Source: Qipengyuania polymorpha (GTDB taxonomy: Bacteria; Pseudomonadota; Alphaproteobacteria; Sphingomonadales; Sphingomonadaceae). Taken from it: a stretch of 64,000 bases of DNA. Both the position numbers and the translations under genes were made by a program. The DNA lies in NCBI RefSeq assembly GCF_019711435.1, contig NZ_JAIGNK010000001.1, positions 992,001-1,056,000 of the forward strand. Reading direction: 5' to 3'. Shown piece by piece: positions 19,030-29,547 of the stretch (its first letter is position 1; each line of letters starts with the position of its first letter). The notes beneath the pieces were generated by a model that worked only from the letters and a program-made list of their open reading frames with translations, was not told the origin of the DNA and ran no database searches.

Positions 19030-19371
19030 TCAGCTTTCATCCGCGTCGTCGTCGTCGCCCTTGGACTTCGTCTCGACGCCGAGGTCGTCGTCGCCGCCAA
19101 GATCGACTTCATTGTCGGGCGAATCATCGTCTTCGTCGATGTCGATATCCAGATCGTCATCATCGTCGCCGCCCAGGTCGCTATCGGCTTCGGCGTCCTT
19201 CTTCTTGGACTCTTCCTCGGCAAGGATCGGCTGCTTGGACTTGAGCACGGGCTCGGGCGTCCACTCTTCACCGCATTCGATGCAGGTGACGGGATCTTCC
19301 TTGTTCAGATCGTAGAAGCGGGTGCCGCAGTTAGGGCAGGTGCGCTTGGTGCCCCATTCAGGTTTGACCAT
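19030..19371 (-). CDS. TIGR02300-family FYDLN acid protein (zinc ribbon)
   Basis: 113 residues from the ATG at 19371 (MVKPEWGTKRTCPNCG). Cys12-x2-Cys15 and Cys30-x2-Cys33 make a zinc ribbon around the diagnostic TRFYDLN string. The C-terminal half is highly acidic, with runs such as GGDDDDDLDIDIDEDDD. The family is widespread in alphaproteobacteria with no firm function; a nucleic-acid or protein-binding role is a guess. It is monocistronic and divergent from aroA. Confidence 0.9.
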   Translation of the reverse strand: MVKPEWGTKRTCPNCGTRFYDLNKEDPVTCIECGEEWTPEPVLKSKQPILAEEESKKKDAEADSDLGGDDDDDLDIDIDEDDDSPDNEVDLGGDDDLGVETKSKGDDDDADES

Positions 19372-19535
19372 GTGTAATCCTTGGATGCTGGCCCCGCCGG
19401 ACGGACGAGGCTGGAATTCTCGAGTAAAGATGGACTCCATCGCCCTAAAGTAAAGGGGCAGGAATCGATAGCGCGCGCGCCTTGCCAGAGTGGGTGGGCG
19501 CTGTCAAAGCGCAGGCCATATATGGATACGCTTTC

Positions 19536-20843
19536 GTGACATCGCATCGCTTTTCTTCCCGTGGACCGCTGACCGGTCGCATCCGTGTGCCGGGCGACAA
19601 GTCTATCAGCCACCGTTCGCTGATGTTTGGCGCGCTGGCAGTAGGGCGCAGTCGGATTACCGGCCTGCTCGAGGGCGAGGACGTGCTCGCCACTGCCGCC
19701 GCCCTGCGCGCGATGGGTGCGGTGATAGAGAAGGACGGTGAAGACTGGGTGGTCGACGGGGTCGGAGTCGGCACACTGCTTCAGCCCGGGCAGGCGCTCG
19801 ACATGGGCAATTCGGGCACCTCGACGCGCCTCCTGATGGGCCTCGTCGCAAGTCACGGCATCACCGCGACTTTCACCGGCGATGCGAGCCTGTCGAAGCG
19901 ACCGATGGGACGCGTGATCGACCCGCTCTCTACAATGGGCGCAAGCTTTACCCCCTCCCCCGGCGGCACGCTGCCGCTGGTGATGGAGGGCATGCAGCCC
20001 GCCGTGCCTGTCAGCTATCGCCTGCCCGTCGCCAGCGCGCAGGTGAAAAGCGCGGTGCTGCTCGCCGGACTGAACACTCCGGGCACGACCACCGTCATCG
20101 AGCCGGTCCCCACGCGCGATCATACCGAGCGCATGCTGCGCGGCTTCGGCGTGGATGTGGAGGTCGAGGAACAGAAAGGCGAGCGCATCATCAAGCTGAC
20201 CGGACCGTGCGACCTCAGTCCTTGCGACATCACGGTGCCTGGCGACCCGTCCTCCGCAGCCTTCTTTGCGGTGGCTGCCAGCATTGTGCCGGGCAGCGAC
20301 CTTACAATCGAGAACGTTGGCCTCAACCCTACCCGCAACGGCATATTCCGCGTGCTCGAACAGATGGGCGCGAGCATCGACTATCTCGACGCCCGCGAAG
20401 TCGGCGGCGAGCCGGTGGCCGACCTGCGGGTGCGCCACGCCCCGCTCAAGGGCATCGAAGTCGACCCCGCCATCGCGCCGAGCATGATCGACGAATTCCC
20501 CGTCCTCTTCGTCGCCGCCGCGCTGGCCGAAGGAACGACTGTCACCACCGGGCTCGAGGAATTGCGGGTCAAGGAGAGCGACCGCCTCTCCGCCATGGCC
20601 GCCGCGCTCGCGCTTGCCGGCGCCAGTGTCGAGGAGACCGAAGACGGGCTGACCATCCATGGAACCTCCGGCACGCCCCTGCCCGGCGGCGGCCCCGTCA
20701 CCACCCATCTCGACCACCGCATCGCCATGAGCATGGCCGTTGCAGGGCTTGCGAGCCAGGGCGGTGTCGAGGTCGACAGCACCGAACCGATTGCGACCAG
20801 CTTCCCGAACTTCACGAGCCTCATCGAGCAGGCCAGCGCATGA
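19536..20843 (+). CDS. aroA: 3-phosphoshikimate 1-carboxyvinyltransferase (class II EPSP synthase)
   Basis: 435 residues from the GTG at 19536 ([20 protein letters not shown]); the upstream ATG-like extension is not conserved. The enzyme joins shikimate-3-phosphate and PEP in chorismate synthesis. It carries all class II motifs: GDKS, RDHTE, SAQVK and NPTR, and its text closely parallels the Agrobacterium CP4 type ([36 protein letters not shown]). At the site where CP4 has Ala100, this protein has Gly94 (GNSGTSTR). It overlaps the next gene by ATGA and leads aroA-CBU_0592-DUF805-cmk. Confidence 0.96.
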   Translation: MTSHRFSSRGPLTGRIRVPGDKSISHRSLMFGALAVGRSRITGLLEGEDVLATAAALRAMGAVIEKDGEDWVVDGVGVGTLLQPGQALDMGNSGTSTRLLMGLVASHGITATFTGDASLSKRPMGRVIDPLSTMGASFTPSPGGTLPLVMEGMQPAVPVSYRLPVASAQVKSAVLLAGLNTPGTTTVIEPVPTRDHTERMLRGFGVDVEVEEQKGERIIKLTGPCDLSPCDITVPGDPSSAAFFAVAASIVPGSDLTIENVGLNPTRNGIFRVLEQMGASIDYLDAREVGGEPVADLRVRHAPLKGIEVDPAIAPSMIDEFPVLFVAAALAEGTTVTTGLEELRVKESDRLSAMAAALALAGASVEETEDGLTIHGTSGTPLPGGGPVTTHLDHRIAMSMAVAGLASQGGVEVDSTEPIATSFPNFTSLIEQASA

Positions 20844-21103
20844 GCGGGCAACTCGACATCTACACGCTCGTCGGCTTCGTCGGCATGGCCTGCATCATCG
20901 CAGCCTATGCCTACCTGACATATAAGGACGAGCCGAACCCCTTCGTGCTCCACGGCACGAACCTTACCGGCGCAGCCCTTTTGACGGTCTCGTTGCTCGT
21001 CCACACCAATTGGCCGAGCCTCGTGCTCGAAGGTTTCTGGGCTGCCATTGCGATTTGGGGCCTGGCGAAGGCCATGAAGGAACGGCGGAAAGCCGGGAAC
21101 TGA
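20840..21103 (+). CDS. CBU_0592-family small membrane protein
   Basis: 87 residues beginning [18 protein letters not shown], overlapping the aroA stop as ATGA. Three hydrophobic helices ([48 protein letters not shown]) and a basic tail fit the CBU_0592 family of unknown function. The longer frame reading back into aroA is not coding. Confidence 0.75.
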   Translation: MSGQLDIYTLVGFVGMACIIAAYAYLTYKDEPNPFVLHGTNLTGAALLTVSLLVHTNWPSLVLEGFWAAIAIWGLAKAMKERRKAGN

Positions 21104-21469
21104 ATGAAGGCAGCGATCGTCCGGTTCTGGCGCAGGTTCAACGACGAGAACCTGCTTTTCAGCTTTCATGGGCGCGCCACGCGGCGTGAGTTCCTGTTGT
21201 GCCTCCTTATCGCCATCGCGTCGCTCGTGCTGACGATAATGGTGGGCGACGACGGCTTTTCGCTGTTCGTCGCGCTGCTTTGCTTCGGCATCTTCTTTGC
21301 GGCAGCGGCCCGGAGGTTACACGACGCAGGCAGCAGCGCATGGACCGCCCTTATTATCTTCGTTCCCTATGCAGGTATTGGCTTTTTGGCCGTCATCATG
21401 CTCAAGGGCGGCATGGAAGGTCCAAACGAGTTCGGGCCAGATCCACGCAACAAGCCAAAATACTACTGA
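21104..21469 (+). CDS. DUF805 family membrane protein
   Basis: 121 residues directly abutting the previous stop. FSFHGRATRREFLLCLL near residue 19 is the DUF805 entry motif. AAAARRLHDAGSSAWTALI near 67 and the FGPDPRNKPKYY ending are also typical. There are three to four membrane helices. The function is unknown. It is probably co-transcribed with aroA and cmk. Confidence 0.85.
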   Translation: MKAAIVRFWRRFNDENLLFSFHGRATRREFLLCLLIAIASLVLTIMVGDDGFSLFVALLCFGIFFAAAARRLHDAGSSAWTALIIFVPYAGIGFLAVIMLKGGMEGPNEFGPDPRNKPKYY

Positions 21470-21482
21470 GGTGAGCACCTGC

Positions 21483-22106
21483 ATGATTATCGCCGTCGAT
21501 GGACCGACAGCCTCTGGCAAGGGCACGATTGCCAAGGCCCTGGCTGAGCATTTCGGCCTGCCCCACCTCGACACCGGCCTCCTCTATCGCGCGGTCGGTC
21601 GGCAGGTCTTCCTCGACGGCGGCGACCCGGATGATGGCGATGATGCGCTGGCAGCGACGGCCTTCCCCGACAGCCTGCTGGACGACCCGCATCTACGCAA
21701 CGAGGAAACCGGCGGTCTGGCAAGCCGCGTGTCGGTCCACTCGGCTGTGCGGCAAGCCCTCTACGAACGCCAGCGCAGCTTCGCGATGCAGGACGGCGGC
21801 GCAGTCCTCGACGGGCGCGATATCGGCACGGTCATCGCGCCCGAAGCCGAAGCCAAGTTATTCGTCACCGCCAGCGTCGAGGCGCGCGCCCAGCGCCGCT
21901 TCCTCGAGATGCGCGAGCGCGGCGTGCAGGTGACGCTGCTCGAAATCGAGGACGACTTGCGCCGCCGCGATGAACGCGACCGCAACCGCGACGTGGCTCC
22001 CCTCGTGCCCGCAGCCGACGCCATGGTCATCGACACAAGCGCACTCGGCAAGGAGGAGGCAATCGCGGCGGCAATCGAGGCGGTAAAAAGCGCCTGCTCG
22101 CAATAG
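21483..22106 (+). CDS. cmk: Cytidylate kinase
   Basis: 207 residues from the ATG at 21483, 13 bases after the DUF805 stop. The enzyme phosphorylates CMP/dCMP with ATP. VDGPTASGKGTIAKALAEHF is the P-loop; LDTGLLYRAVGRQVF, LDGRDIGTVIAPEAEAKLFVTAS and RRDERDRNRDVAPL are the conserved CMP-binding and lid segments. The cmk-rpsA order downstream is widely conserved. Confidence 0.96.
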   Translation: MIIAVDGPTASGKGTIAKALAEHFGLPHLDTGLLYRAVGRQVFLDGGDPDDGDDALAATAFPDSLLDDPHLRNEETGGLASRVSVHSAVRQALYERQRSFAMQDGGAVLDGRDIGTVIAPEAEAKLFVTASVEARAQRRFLEMRERGVQVTLLEIEDDLRRRDERDRNRDVAPLVPAADAMVIDTSALGKEEAIAAAIEAVKSACSQ

Positions 22107-22481
22107 GTCTTTCCTACATGCGGACCTCGGTGGCAGCTCCTCAGCCATGCCATCGAACACGCCCCTCAAACCCGCGCAATCCCGCGAAATCAGGGAGGGA
22201 ATGGGCGGCCCGATTTTTTCGCCCATGGACCGTGTTCCATGTGTTCCATCCTGTAGGACGGCAGGCCACCAATTTCCTTGCTTTTCGGCGCGTTTCAGCC
22301 TAGGCGCGCGCCCGTTCACCAAATCTATCGGATTCGATGAACCTTCGCGGCGGCATCCGGCCTCGCGGAGAACTCGGCCCTCTTGCCCCGTACGGCCCGC
22401 GCAATGGTGTGCAGGCAGACGGAGAAAGACCCCGGTAAAACCGGTGGCCGGTAGCAAACGTTAGTTAGGACTACACAACTC
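22107..22481 (+). other. 375-base rpsA leader region
   Basis: No gene is credible here; a 105-codon frame inside has a random-looking composition. It holds a tandem direct repeat GTGTTCCAT twice near 22230, an 8-bp hairpin ATGGGCG/CGCCCAT with a T-rich loop near 22200, and a short CCGGT/ACCGG stem near 22435. Long rpsA leaders often allow S1 autoregulation, but I cannot show that here. No canonical riboswitch is recognised. Confidence 0.5.
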
Positions 22482-24185
<1,704 letters not shown>

Positions 24186-24215
24186 GCTCTTCCACCCTTC
24201 TCAAGGGTAATCAGG

Positions 24216-24250
24216 AAGGCCCGCTTGCCAGACCGGCAGGCGGGCCTTTC
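24216..24250 (+). terminator. rpsA terminator
   Basis: AAGGCCCGCTTGCC / GGCAGGCGGGCCTT (24216 to 24248) is an almost perfect 15-bp stem with a 5-base loop, followed by TCCTATTT. Confidence 0.85.
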
Positions 24251-24317
24251 CTATTTGGGCTGACACGATTAGCCTCGGCGCCCTCAAGTACCGAAGCGGT
24301 AGGACAGACAAGAACCC

Positions 24318-25073
24318 ATGCTCGAAATTCACCAGTTCCCCTGCCTGTCCGACAACTATGGCTTCCTCCTCCACGATCCCGATAGCGGTGAAACGGCTGC
24401 CATCGACACACCCGATGGCGCGGAGTACTTGCGACAGGCGGATGCCAAGGGCTGGACGATTACCCAGATCTGGAACACGCACTGGCATCCCGACCATGCG
24501 GGCGGAAACAAGGCGATTGTCGAGAAGACGGGCGCAAAGGTCGTCGCGCCGCAGGAAGTCGAAAAGCTGAGCGCAATCGATCGCGTGGTCGGCAATGGCG
24601 ACCGTGTCTCGCTGGGTGACTGGCAGGCGCGCGTGATCGACGTCTCGGGCCACACCAACGGCCACATTGCCTATCACATTCCCGAGGCCGACACCGCCTT
24701 CGTGGGCGACAGCGTCTTCGCGCTCGGTTGTGGCCGCATGTTCGAGGGCGAGCCCGAGCAGTTCTGGCACAGCCTCGAGCGGATCCGGCAATTGCCCGAC
24801 AACACGCTGCTCTATTGCGCGCACGAATACACGGAGGCCAATGCCAAATTTGCGCTTCACGCCGATCCCGACAATGCCGAGCTGCGCCTCTATGCTGGCC
24901 GGGTGGAGGAGAAGCGCGCCAAGGGCGAACCCACTGTGCCCACCCTGCTCTCGCGTGAACTCGCCACCAATCCCTTCCTTCGCGCCGACGATGCGGACAT
25001 CCGCGATCGCTGGGGCGGATCCACACCCGCAGAGACATTTGCCACGCTGCGTGCCGCCAAGGACAATTTCTAG
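24318..25073 (+). CDS. gloB: Hydroxyacylglutathione hydrolase (glyoxalase II)
   Basis: 251 residues, normal length. It hydrolyses S-lactoylglutathione to lactate and glutathione in methylglyoxal detoxification. The metallo-beta-lactamase motif THWHPDH (His55, His57, Asp59, His60) and GHTNGHIAY, FVGDSVFALGCGRMFEG and YCAHEYTEANAKFA supply the binuclear metal and glutathione-binding residues. It is followed after 3 bases by a quinone oxidoreductase, so the two form an operon. Confidence 0.95.
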   Translation: MLEIHQFPCLSDNYGFLLHDPDSGETAAIDTPDGAEYLRQADAKGWTITQIWNTHWHPDHAGGNKAIVEKTGAKVVAPQEVEKLSAIDRVVGNGDRVSLGDWQARVIDVSGHTNGHIAYHIPEADTAFVGDSVFALGCGRMFEGEPEQFWHSLERIRQLPDNTLLYCAHEYTEANAKFALHADPDNAELRLYAGRVEEKRAKGEPTVPTLLSRELATNPFLRADDADIRDRWGGSTPAETFATLRAAKDNF

Positions 25074-25076
25074 CCT

Positions 25077-26051
25077 GTGAAGGCACTTCGCGTATCGGAG
25101 TTGTCGGACGACCTGTCCGGTGCGGCGCTCACCGACGTCGATGACCCTGCGATTGGCGCAGGCGAAGTGCTGGTCCGCGTGCGCGCTGCCTCGCTCAACT
25201 ATCCCGACCTGCTGATGACGCAGGGCAATTACCAGTTCAAACCGGAGCTACCCTTCACCTCAGGCCTCGAACTGGCAGGCGAAATAGTGGAAGCCAGTTC
25301 GGGCAGCGGGTTCGCTGTCGGGGACCGCGTCATGGGAGGTGCCAATACGGGGGCATTTGCCGAATTCGCTGCCCTGCCCACCACGGCTCTCCGGCACATT
25401 CCACAGCGGCTCGACTTCGCACAGGCCGCTGCCATGGGGGCGGCCTATCACACCGCCTATGTGGCGCTGGTGGAACTCGGCGGGCTTGAGGCGGGGCAGA
25501 CAGTCCTCGTGCATGGCGCAAGCGGCGGTGTCGGCCTTGCCGCATGCGATCTCGCCAAAGCACTCGGCGCACGCGTCATCGCTGCGACGCATCGCGAGGA
25601 AAAGCTGGAAGCGCTGCGCACCATCGCCAAGCCGCAGGCGGCCATCCTCAACACGGGACGTTTTCGCGAGGATATCGCGCGGCTGACCGATGACAGGCTC
25701 TGCAACCTCGTCTTCGACCCGGTCGGCGGCGATGTATTCGACGAGAGCACGCGCTGCGTCACCTTCGGCGGCAAGCTGCTGGTGGTCGGTTTCGTCGCCG
25801 GCCGCATCCCCGAAATCGCGGTCAATATCCCGCTCATCAAGGGTTTCTCGGTCGTGGGAGTGCGCGCGGGCGAATACGCACGGCGCTTCCCCGAGCGCGG
25901 CAAGCAGGTGGCGGACGCCATCGACAGACTCGCTAGCGAGGGCCGCGTTACCCCGCACATCGACCGCATCCTGCCATTGGACCAGTGGCGCGAGGCATTC
26001 GAGGCCATGCAACGTGGCGAACTAGTCGGGAAAGTGGTCCTCGTCCCCTGA
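25077..26051 (+). CDS. Zinc-independent NADPH:quinone oxidoreductase (MDR family)
   Basis: 324 residues from a GTG at 25077, three bases after the gloB stop. The N-terminal GroES-like part has YPDLLMTQGNYQFKPELPF and GDRVMGGANTGAF. The Rossmann part has VHGASGGVGLAACDLAKALG and the zinc ligands of alcohol dehydrogenases are absent. Relatives reduce quinones or enones with NADPH. Pairing with gloB suits a role against reactive carbonyls (inference). It converges on the F0 operon at a shared hairpin. Confidence 0.9.
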   Translation: MKALRVSELSDDLSGAALTDVDDPAIGAGEVLVRVRAASLNYPDLLMTQGNYQFKPELPFTSGLELAGEIVEASSGSGFAVGDRVMGGANTGAFAEFAALPTTALRHIPQRLDFAQAAAMGAAYHTAYVALVELGGLEAGQTVLVHGASGGVGLAACDLAKALGARVIAATHREEKLEALRTIAKPQAAILNTGRFREDIARLTDDRLCNLVFDPVGGDVFDESTRCVTFGGKLLVVGFVAGRIPEIAVNIPLIKGFSVVGVRAGEYARRFPERGKQVADAIDRLASEGRVTPHIDRILPLDQWREAFEAMQRGELVGKVVLVP

Positions 26052-26070
26052 ACAAAGGGGCCCTGAAACG

Positions 26071-26096
26071 AAAAAGGGCGGCCATATCGGCCGCCC
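26071..26096 (-). terminator. F0 operon terminator (convergent region)
   Basis: GGGCGGCC / GGCCGCCC (26076-26083 with 26089-26096) has a 5-base loop. On the minus strand five T residues follow, so it mainly ends the atp transcript. On the plus strand it lies 24 bases after the oxidoreductase stop. Confidence 0.82.
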
Positions 26097-26120
26097 CCAT
26101 CGTTCCCGTCCAAGGGAAAA

Positions 26121-26699
26121 TCAGATACCGGCGATGACCTTGTCGGCCAGGGCCTTGTCCGCTTCGGCATCATGCTTTTCGGCAATCAGCTTGCGGCTTG
26201 CGCCGGTGGCAGCAGAAACAGCGCGGTTGCGCACGTCCTGCACCGCTTCGCGCTCGGCAGCGGCAATCTTGTCTTCGGCCATGCGCTTGCGGCGTTCGAC
26301 CATGGCCTTGCTGTCGGCTTCTGCCTTCTCGAGGATGGCGTCGGCTTCATGCTGCGCATTGGCGAGCATTGCCTCGGCATCCTTTTCGGCACCTGCGATC
26401 TTGTCAGCATATTCCTTGCGCAGGGCTTCGGTCTCGGCGCGGAGCTGCTTGGCTTCTTCGAGCTGCTCCTTGATGGCCGCGATCTTGTTGTCGAGGCCGC
26501 CGGCAATGGTCTTGTGGACCTTGGCGCCGAAGAAGGCGAAGATCAGCAGGACCAGCATCGAGATCGAGACGACCTGGAACGGCGCGAGGCCCCACAGTTC
26601 GGGCTCGACATGCTTGCCAGCGCCGTGATCGATTTCGGTCGTTGCTTCCGGGGTCTCGGTCGCGAAGACTTCGGGAGTAGTGGTGGTGGTGTTAGCCAT
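26121..26699 (-). CDS. atpF: F0F1 ATP synthase subunit b
   Basis: 192 residues. A Thr/Glu-rich N-terminal extension of about 35 residues precedes one membrane helix (PFQVVSISMLVLLIFAFFG). A long charged coiled coil follows (NKIAAIKEQLEEAKQLRAETEALR onward), which forms the peripheral stalk joining a/c to F1. It is last in the operon and starts 8 bases before the b' stop. Confidence 0.94.
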   Translation of the reverse strand: MANTTTTTPEVFATETPEATTEIDHGAGKHVEPELWGLAPFQVVSISMLVLLIFAFFGAKVHKTIAGGLDNKIAAIKEQLEEAKQLRAETEALRKEYADKIAGAEKDAEAMLANAQHEADAILEKAEADSKAMVERRKRMAEDKIAAAEREAVQDVRNRAVSAATGASRKLIAEKHDAEADKALADKVIAGI

Positions 26700-27186
26700 G
26701 AGCCATCTGCTCCTTCACCGCCTTGGTGGCGACCGGCTTGGTCACCTTCACACCGGCGAGCGTCTTGACGATGTCCTGCGCGGCTTCGACGGCCACGGCT
26801 TCGACTTCGGCCAGCGCCGCAGTGCGGGCTTCGGCGATACGGGTTTCGGCATCGGCAAGTTTCTTGTCGATCCGGGTCTGGGCAGCCTTGAGCTTGGTCT
26901 CGCTCTTCCTGGCGCCCTCTTCCTTGGCCTTGGCAACGATAGCCTGCGCCGCAGCGCGGTTTTCGTTTTCCTTGACCCGCCAGGCTTCTTCCTGCTCGTC
27001 GGCGGCGTCGCGCGCGGCCTTGGCAGCGGCGAGGTCTGCGGCAATCTGTCCGTCACGCTGGGCAACGGTATCCATCACCTTAGGGACCATGCCCTTGCCG
27101 ATGACGAAGAAGGTAATGCCGAAGAAGACCAGCAGCCAGAAGACCTGGCTGGACCATGTTTCGGCAAGCTGTGCTATCTGGGGCAT
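26692..27186 (-). CDS. atpF': F0F1 ATP synthase subunit b'
   Basis: 164 residues. The N-terminus lacks the extension of b: MPQIAQLAETWSSQVFWLLVFFGITFFVIG gives one membrane helix. A coiled coil rich in Ala, Glu and Lys follows. Photosynthetic and alphaproteobacterial lineages carry a b/b' heterodimer in place of a b homodimer. It lies between atpE and atpF in the usual order. Confidence 0.92.
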   Translation of the reverse strand: MPQIAQLAETWSSQVFWLLVFFGITFFVIGKGMVPKVMDTVAQRDGQIAADLAAAKAARDAADEQEEAWRVKENENRAAAQAIVAKAKEEGARKSETKLKAAQTRIDKKLADAETRIAEARTAALAEVEAVAVEAAQDIVKTLAGVKVTKPVATKAVKEQMAHG

Positions 27187-27267
27187 TGCAGCTCTCGAAA
27201 AGCGTGAGGCAGGAAAGTACGGGGCCGGTCAGGCGAACCCGACCGGCTCCAATTCAAATCTCGTCGA

Positions 27268-27495
27268 TTAGGCGACGAAGATCAGGATCATGGCAACGAC
27301 GAACGCCAGCAGGCCGAGAAGTTCGGCAGCGGCGAAGCCGATGAACAGGCGGCCCTGCTGGCCGTCTGCTGCGCCGGGGTTGCGCAGGGCGCTTTCGAGG
27401 AACGAACCGAAGACGTTACCCACGCCGATTGCAGCCATGCCTGCACCGATTGCAGCGAGGCCAGCACCGATAAGCTTTGCAGCTTCCATTTCCAT
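27268..27495 (-). CDS. atpE: F0F1 ATP synthase subunit c
   Basis: 75 residues with two hydrophobic helices and a polar loop (RNPGAADGQQGR). The first helix has the Gly-rich GAGLAAIGAGMAAIGVGNVFG. The proton-carrying carboxylate is Glu58 in FAAAELLGLLAF. There is no sodium-type ligand pattern. It lies 81 bases upstream of b'. Confidence 0.96.
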   Translation of the reverse strand: MEMEAAKLIGAGLAAIGAGMAAIGVGNVFGSFLESALRNPGAADGQQGRLFIGFAAAELLGLLAFVVAMILIFVA

Positions 27496-27531
27496 GACAA
27501 ACTCCTTTGGAAAAACTTGAATTTAAAAGAC

Positions 27532-28323
27532 TTAGTGAAGGTTCTCGGCGTCGTTGATGTACAGCGACGTCAGAAGGGCGAAAACATAGGCCTGGATGCC
27601 GGCGACCAGCAGTTCCAGGGCGCAGATGCCGATCATGAGCAGGAAGCTCGGCAGGCCGACCAGAAGGCCGAAACCGGCACCGGCATTCGTACCGTCGATG
27701 ACGAAGCTCGACAGCACTTCAAGCAGCACGTGTCCGGCCATCATGGCCACGAAGAGACGCAGGCCGAGGCTGAAGGGACGCACCATGAAGGAGATGAATT
27801 CGATCGGCGCAATCACGGGCACCATCGGCAGCGGCGTGCCGTGCGGGACGAACAGGCTGAAGAAGTGCAGACCGTGGCGCCAGAAGCCCACGATGAGAAC
27901 GATCGAGAAACTGATGATGGCCAAGACACCGGTGATGGTGAAGTGGCTCGTGAAGGTGAACGGGTGGATCCCGATAACACCCAGCGGCAGCAGGCCGAGG
28001 AGGTTCGCGAACAGGATGAACATGAACAGGCTGAAGACGTAGGGCACGTATTTGCGCCCGGCCTTGCCGATGTTCGCTTCGAGCATGTTGTCGATAAAGC
28101 CGGTGAAGCTTTCGACCATCATCTGCCAGCGTCCGGGAACGAGCTCGCGACGCATGCCGCCGAGCACGAAGACGAAAAGCACCACGGTGGTGATGAGCAT
28201 CCACAGCGCGCTGTTGGTGAACGCGATGTTGAATCCTTCGGCCAGCTCCCACGATTCCGAGCCGCCGAGCGGCTTGATCGTGAACTGGTACATCGGATCG
28301 ACTTTGGCCTGTTCGGCTGCCAC
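27532..28323 (-). CDS. atpB: F0F1 ATP synthase subunit a
   Basis: 263 residues and multiple membrane helices. The N-terminal half has MVESFTGFIDNMLEANIG and YVPYVFSLFMFILFANLLG. The essential arginine lies in PFSLGLRLFVAMMAGHVLL, and the C-terminal GICALELLVAGIQAYVFALL holds the conserved Glu/Gln pair of the proton half-channels. It follows atpI by 53 bases. Confidence 0.96.
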   Translation of the reverse strand: MAAEQAKVDPMYQFTIKPLGGSESWELAEGFNIAFTNSALWMLITTVVLFVFVLGGMRRELVPGRWQMMVESFTGFIDNMLEANIGKAGRKYVPYVFSLFMFILFANLLGLLPLGVIGIHPFTFTSHFTITGVLAIISFSIVLIVGFWRHGLHFFSLFVPHGTPLPMVPVIAPIEFISFMVRPFSLGLRLFVAMMAGHVLLEVLSSFVIDGTNAGAGFGLLVGLPSFLLMIGICALELLVAGIQAYVFALLTSLYINDAENLH

Positions 28324-28376
28324 GTCTGAAATTCCCTAAATCCTGTAACGAAAGCCCCGCAAAGCCCCTTTCGGGG

Positions 28377-28697
28377 TCACTCGCCGGGCTTCTGATTTGC
28401 CGCGCGGATAATATTCCTGAAGGCGACCACTATTCCAAGGAACAGCCCCACCAGCAGACCCCAAGGATTGGTATCGGTGAAATAGCCGATGGCGTAACCG
28501 ATGACCGATCCCCCAAGAAGCCCCCCGAGCAAGTCTGCCAGAACACGGTTGCCGCTGCGATAGTTCGCATCGGCCCCGGAACCGGTCTTGCGGTTGCGCT
28601 GTTCTTCGCGCTGCTGGGCGGCACTGAGCCGCTTTTCCAGCGCGTCGATCCGCGCATCCTCCTCGATGGGTTTCCGTGCGGGTTCGTCGTCGCTCAT
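28377..28697 (-). CDS. atpI: AtpI/AtpZ-like ATP synthase accessory protein
   Basis: 106 residues. An acidic cytoplasmic N-terminus (MSDDEPARKPIEEDARIDALEKRL) precedes two helices (VLADLLGGLLGGSVIGYAIG; PWGLLVGLFLGIVVAFRNI). AtpI helps c-ring assembly and possibly Mg uptake. It heads the F0 operon; the F1 genes are not in this window, the usual split in alphaproteobacteria. Confidence 0.88.
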   Translation of the reverse strand: MSDDEPARKPIEEDARIDALEKRLSAAQQREEQRNRKTGSGADANYRSGNRVLADLLGGLLGGSVIGYAIGYFTDTNPWGLLVGLFLGIVVAFRNIIRAANQKPGE

Positions 28698-28821
28698 GCC
28701 TTACTCCTTTGTGGGGTTGCGCGGCACGCGCAGGGACTTGCCCGCCAAGGGCGCGGCCCCCTTAGATGGGGGCTATGGGCGAGTCAACATGGAGCGGGCC
28801 CCAGATTGCTCCGAGTGTAAC

Positions 28822-28860
28822 AAAAAAGCCTCCTGCCGGGGCGGTACCGGCAGGAGGCTT
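28822..28860 (-). terminator. Terminator of ydbH-ynbE-ydbL operon
   Basis: A 14-bp perfect stem AAGCCTCCTGCCGG / CCGGCAGGAGGCTT (28826-28839 with 28847-28860) has a 7-base loop. On the minus strand it is followed by TTTTTT. It lies 23 bases after the ydbL stop. Confidence 0.9.
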
Positions 28861-28883
28861 CAATATTCTGTGCGCAACAACCG

Positions 28884-29288
28884 TTACGGGCAGCGCGAAT
28901 CGCGCATCGGAGGTGCGCTGGTGCGCGTCTGCCAGCTACCGTCGGGTGCCTGGTATTTTTCGCCCGGAACAGTCGCGAGGATCGCCTGGCAGCCGGCTGC
29001 GAGCGCATATTCCTCGAGCGTCGCATTCGACGCCTGCGCCTTTTGCGAATAGACCGCGCGGCGCTTGATGTTGATGTCGTTGACGATACGGCGCAGTTCG
29101 GCCGTTTCAGGGCCGACGATGCCGAGATAGCCGTCCATCTTTTCCCCGACTTCGCCGGCAGCGCGGGCTGCGGCATAGGCAGGGTCGCGCTGGGCATAGG
29201 CCGGAGCGGCGATGCCGCCGAGAGCCGTTGCGATGGCCGCGCCCGAAAGGACAGCCTTGGTGAGTCGCTTGGTCATAAGTTCACCCAT
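28884..29288 (-). CDS. ydbL: YdbL family (DUF1318) periplasmic protein
   Basis: 134 residues from the ATG at 29288, which overlaps the ynbE stop by one base (TGATG); a second start at 29276 (MTKRLTKAVLSG) begins the signal peptide directly. The signal ends at AYAQ. The mature part has the DUF1318 features GEKMDGYLGIV and RRIVNDINIKRRAVYSQKA, plus a Cys pair near the C-terminus. In E. coli YdbL modulates the YdbH-YnbE bridge. It is last in the operon. Confidence 0.88.
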   Translation of the reverse strand: MGELMTKRLTKAVLSGAAIATALGGIAAPAYAQRDPAYAAARAAGEVGEKMDGYLGIVGPETAELRRIVNDINIKRRAVYSQKAQASNATLEEYALAAGCQAILATVPGEKYQAPDGSWQTRTSAPPMRDSRCP

Positions 29289-29473
29289 CAGAAAATATCC
29301 GCATTCTCTTCGATCGTATTGCCCGCATCTTCGGCGAGGCGATAAATCACTTCCTGGCGGATGTTGACGTTGAGCTCGATCACGATGGGTTCCGTGGGTG
29401 CTTCCACCGTCACGCAACCTGCCAGCGCGAGCGAGGCCAAGCAGGCCGCCGCCGAAATCTTCAGACCCTTCAT
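29288..29473 (-). CDS. ynbE: YnbE family outer-membrane lipoprotein
   Basis: 61 residues from the ATG at 29473, preceded by GGGGAA. MKGLKISAAACLASLALAGC is a lipoprotein signal with lipobox LAGC. The short mature part contains VTVEAPTEPIVIELNVNIRQ and VIYRLAEDAGNTIEEN, the conserved YnbE core predicted to add a strand to the end of YdbH. A longer reading to 29542 is less likely because it buries the signal. Confidence 0.9.
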   Translation of the reverse strand: MKGLKISAAACLASLALAGCVTVEAPTEPIVIELNVNIRQEVIYRLAEDAGNTIEENADIF

Positions 29474-29547
29474 GGCTGCGTTCCCCTGCATATCGCAGTT
29501 TGTCGCACGCCCCTCGTGGTCGGTCAATTCATGGGGTTTCATAGCGC

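Noticed and set aside
22228..22250. GTTC repeats resembling an alphaproteobacterial LexA box
   Set aside because: The spacing is 5 bases rather than the 7 required; it is just a tandem GTGTTCCAT repeat.
22147..22464. 105-codon frame in the rpsA leader
   Set aside because: Arg/Pro/Ser-rich with no ordered pattern and no ribosome site; more likely untranslated leader.
26134..27271. Long plus-strand frames opposite atpF and b'
   Set aside because: Ala/Ser-rich antisense of coiled-coil genes, a well-known artefact.
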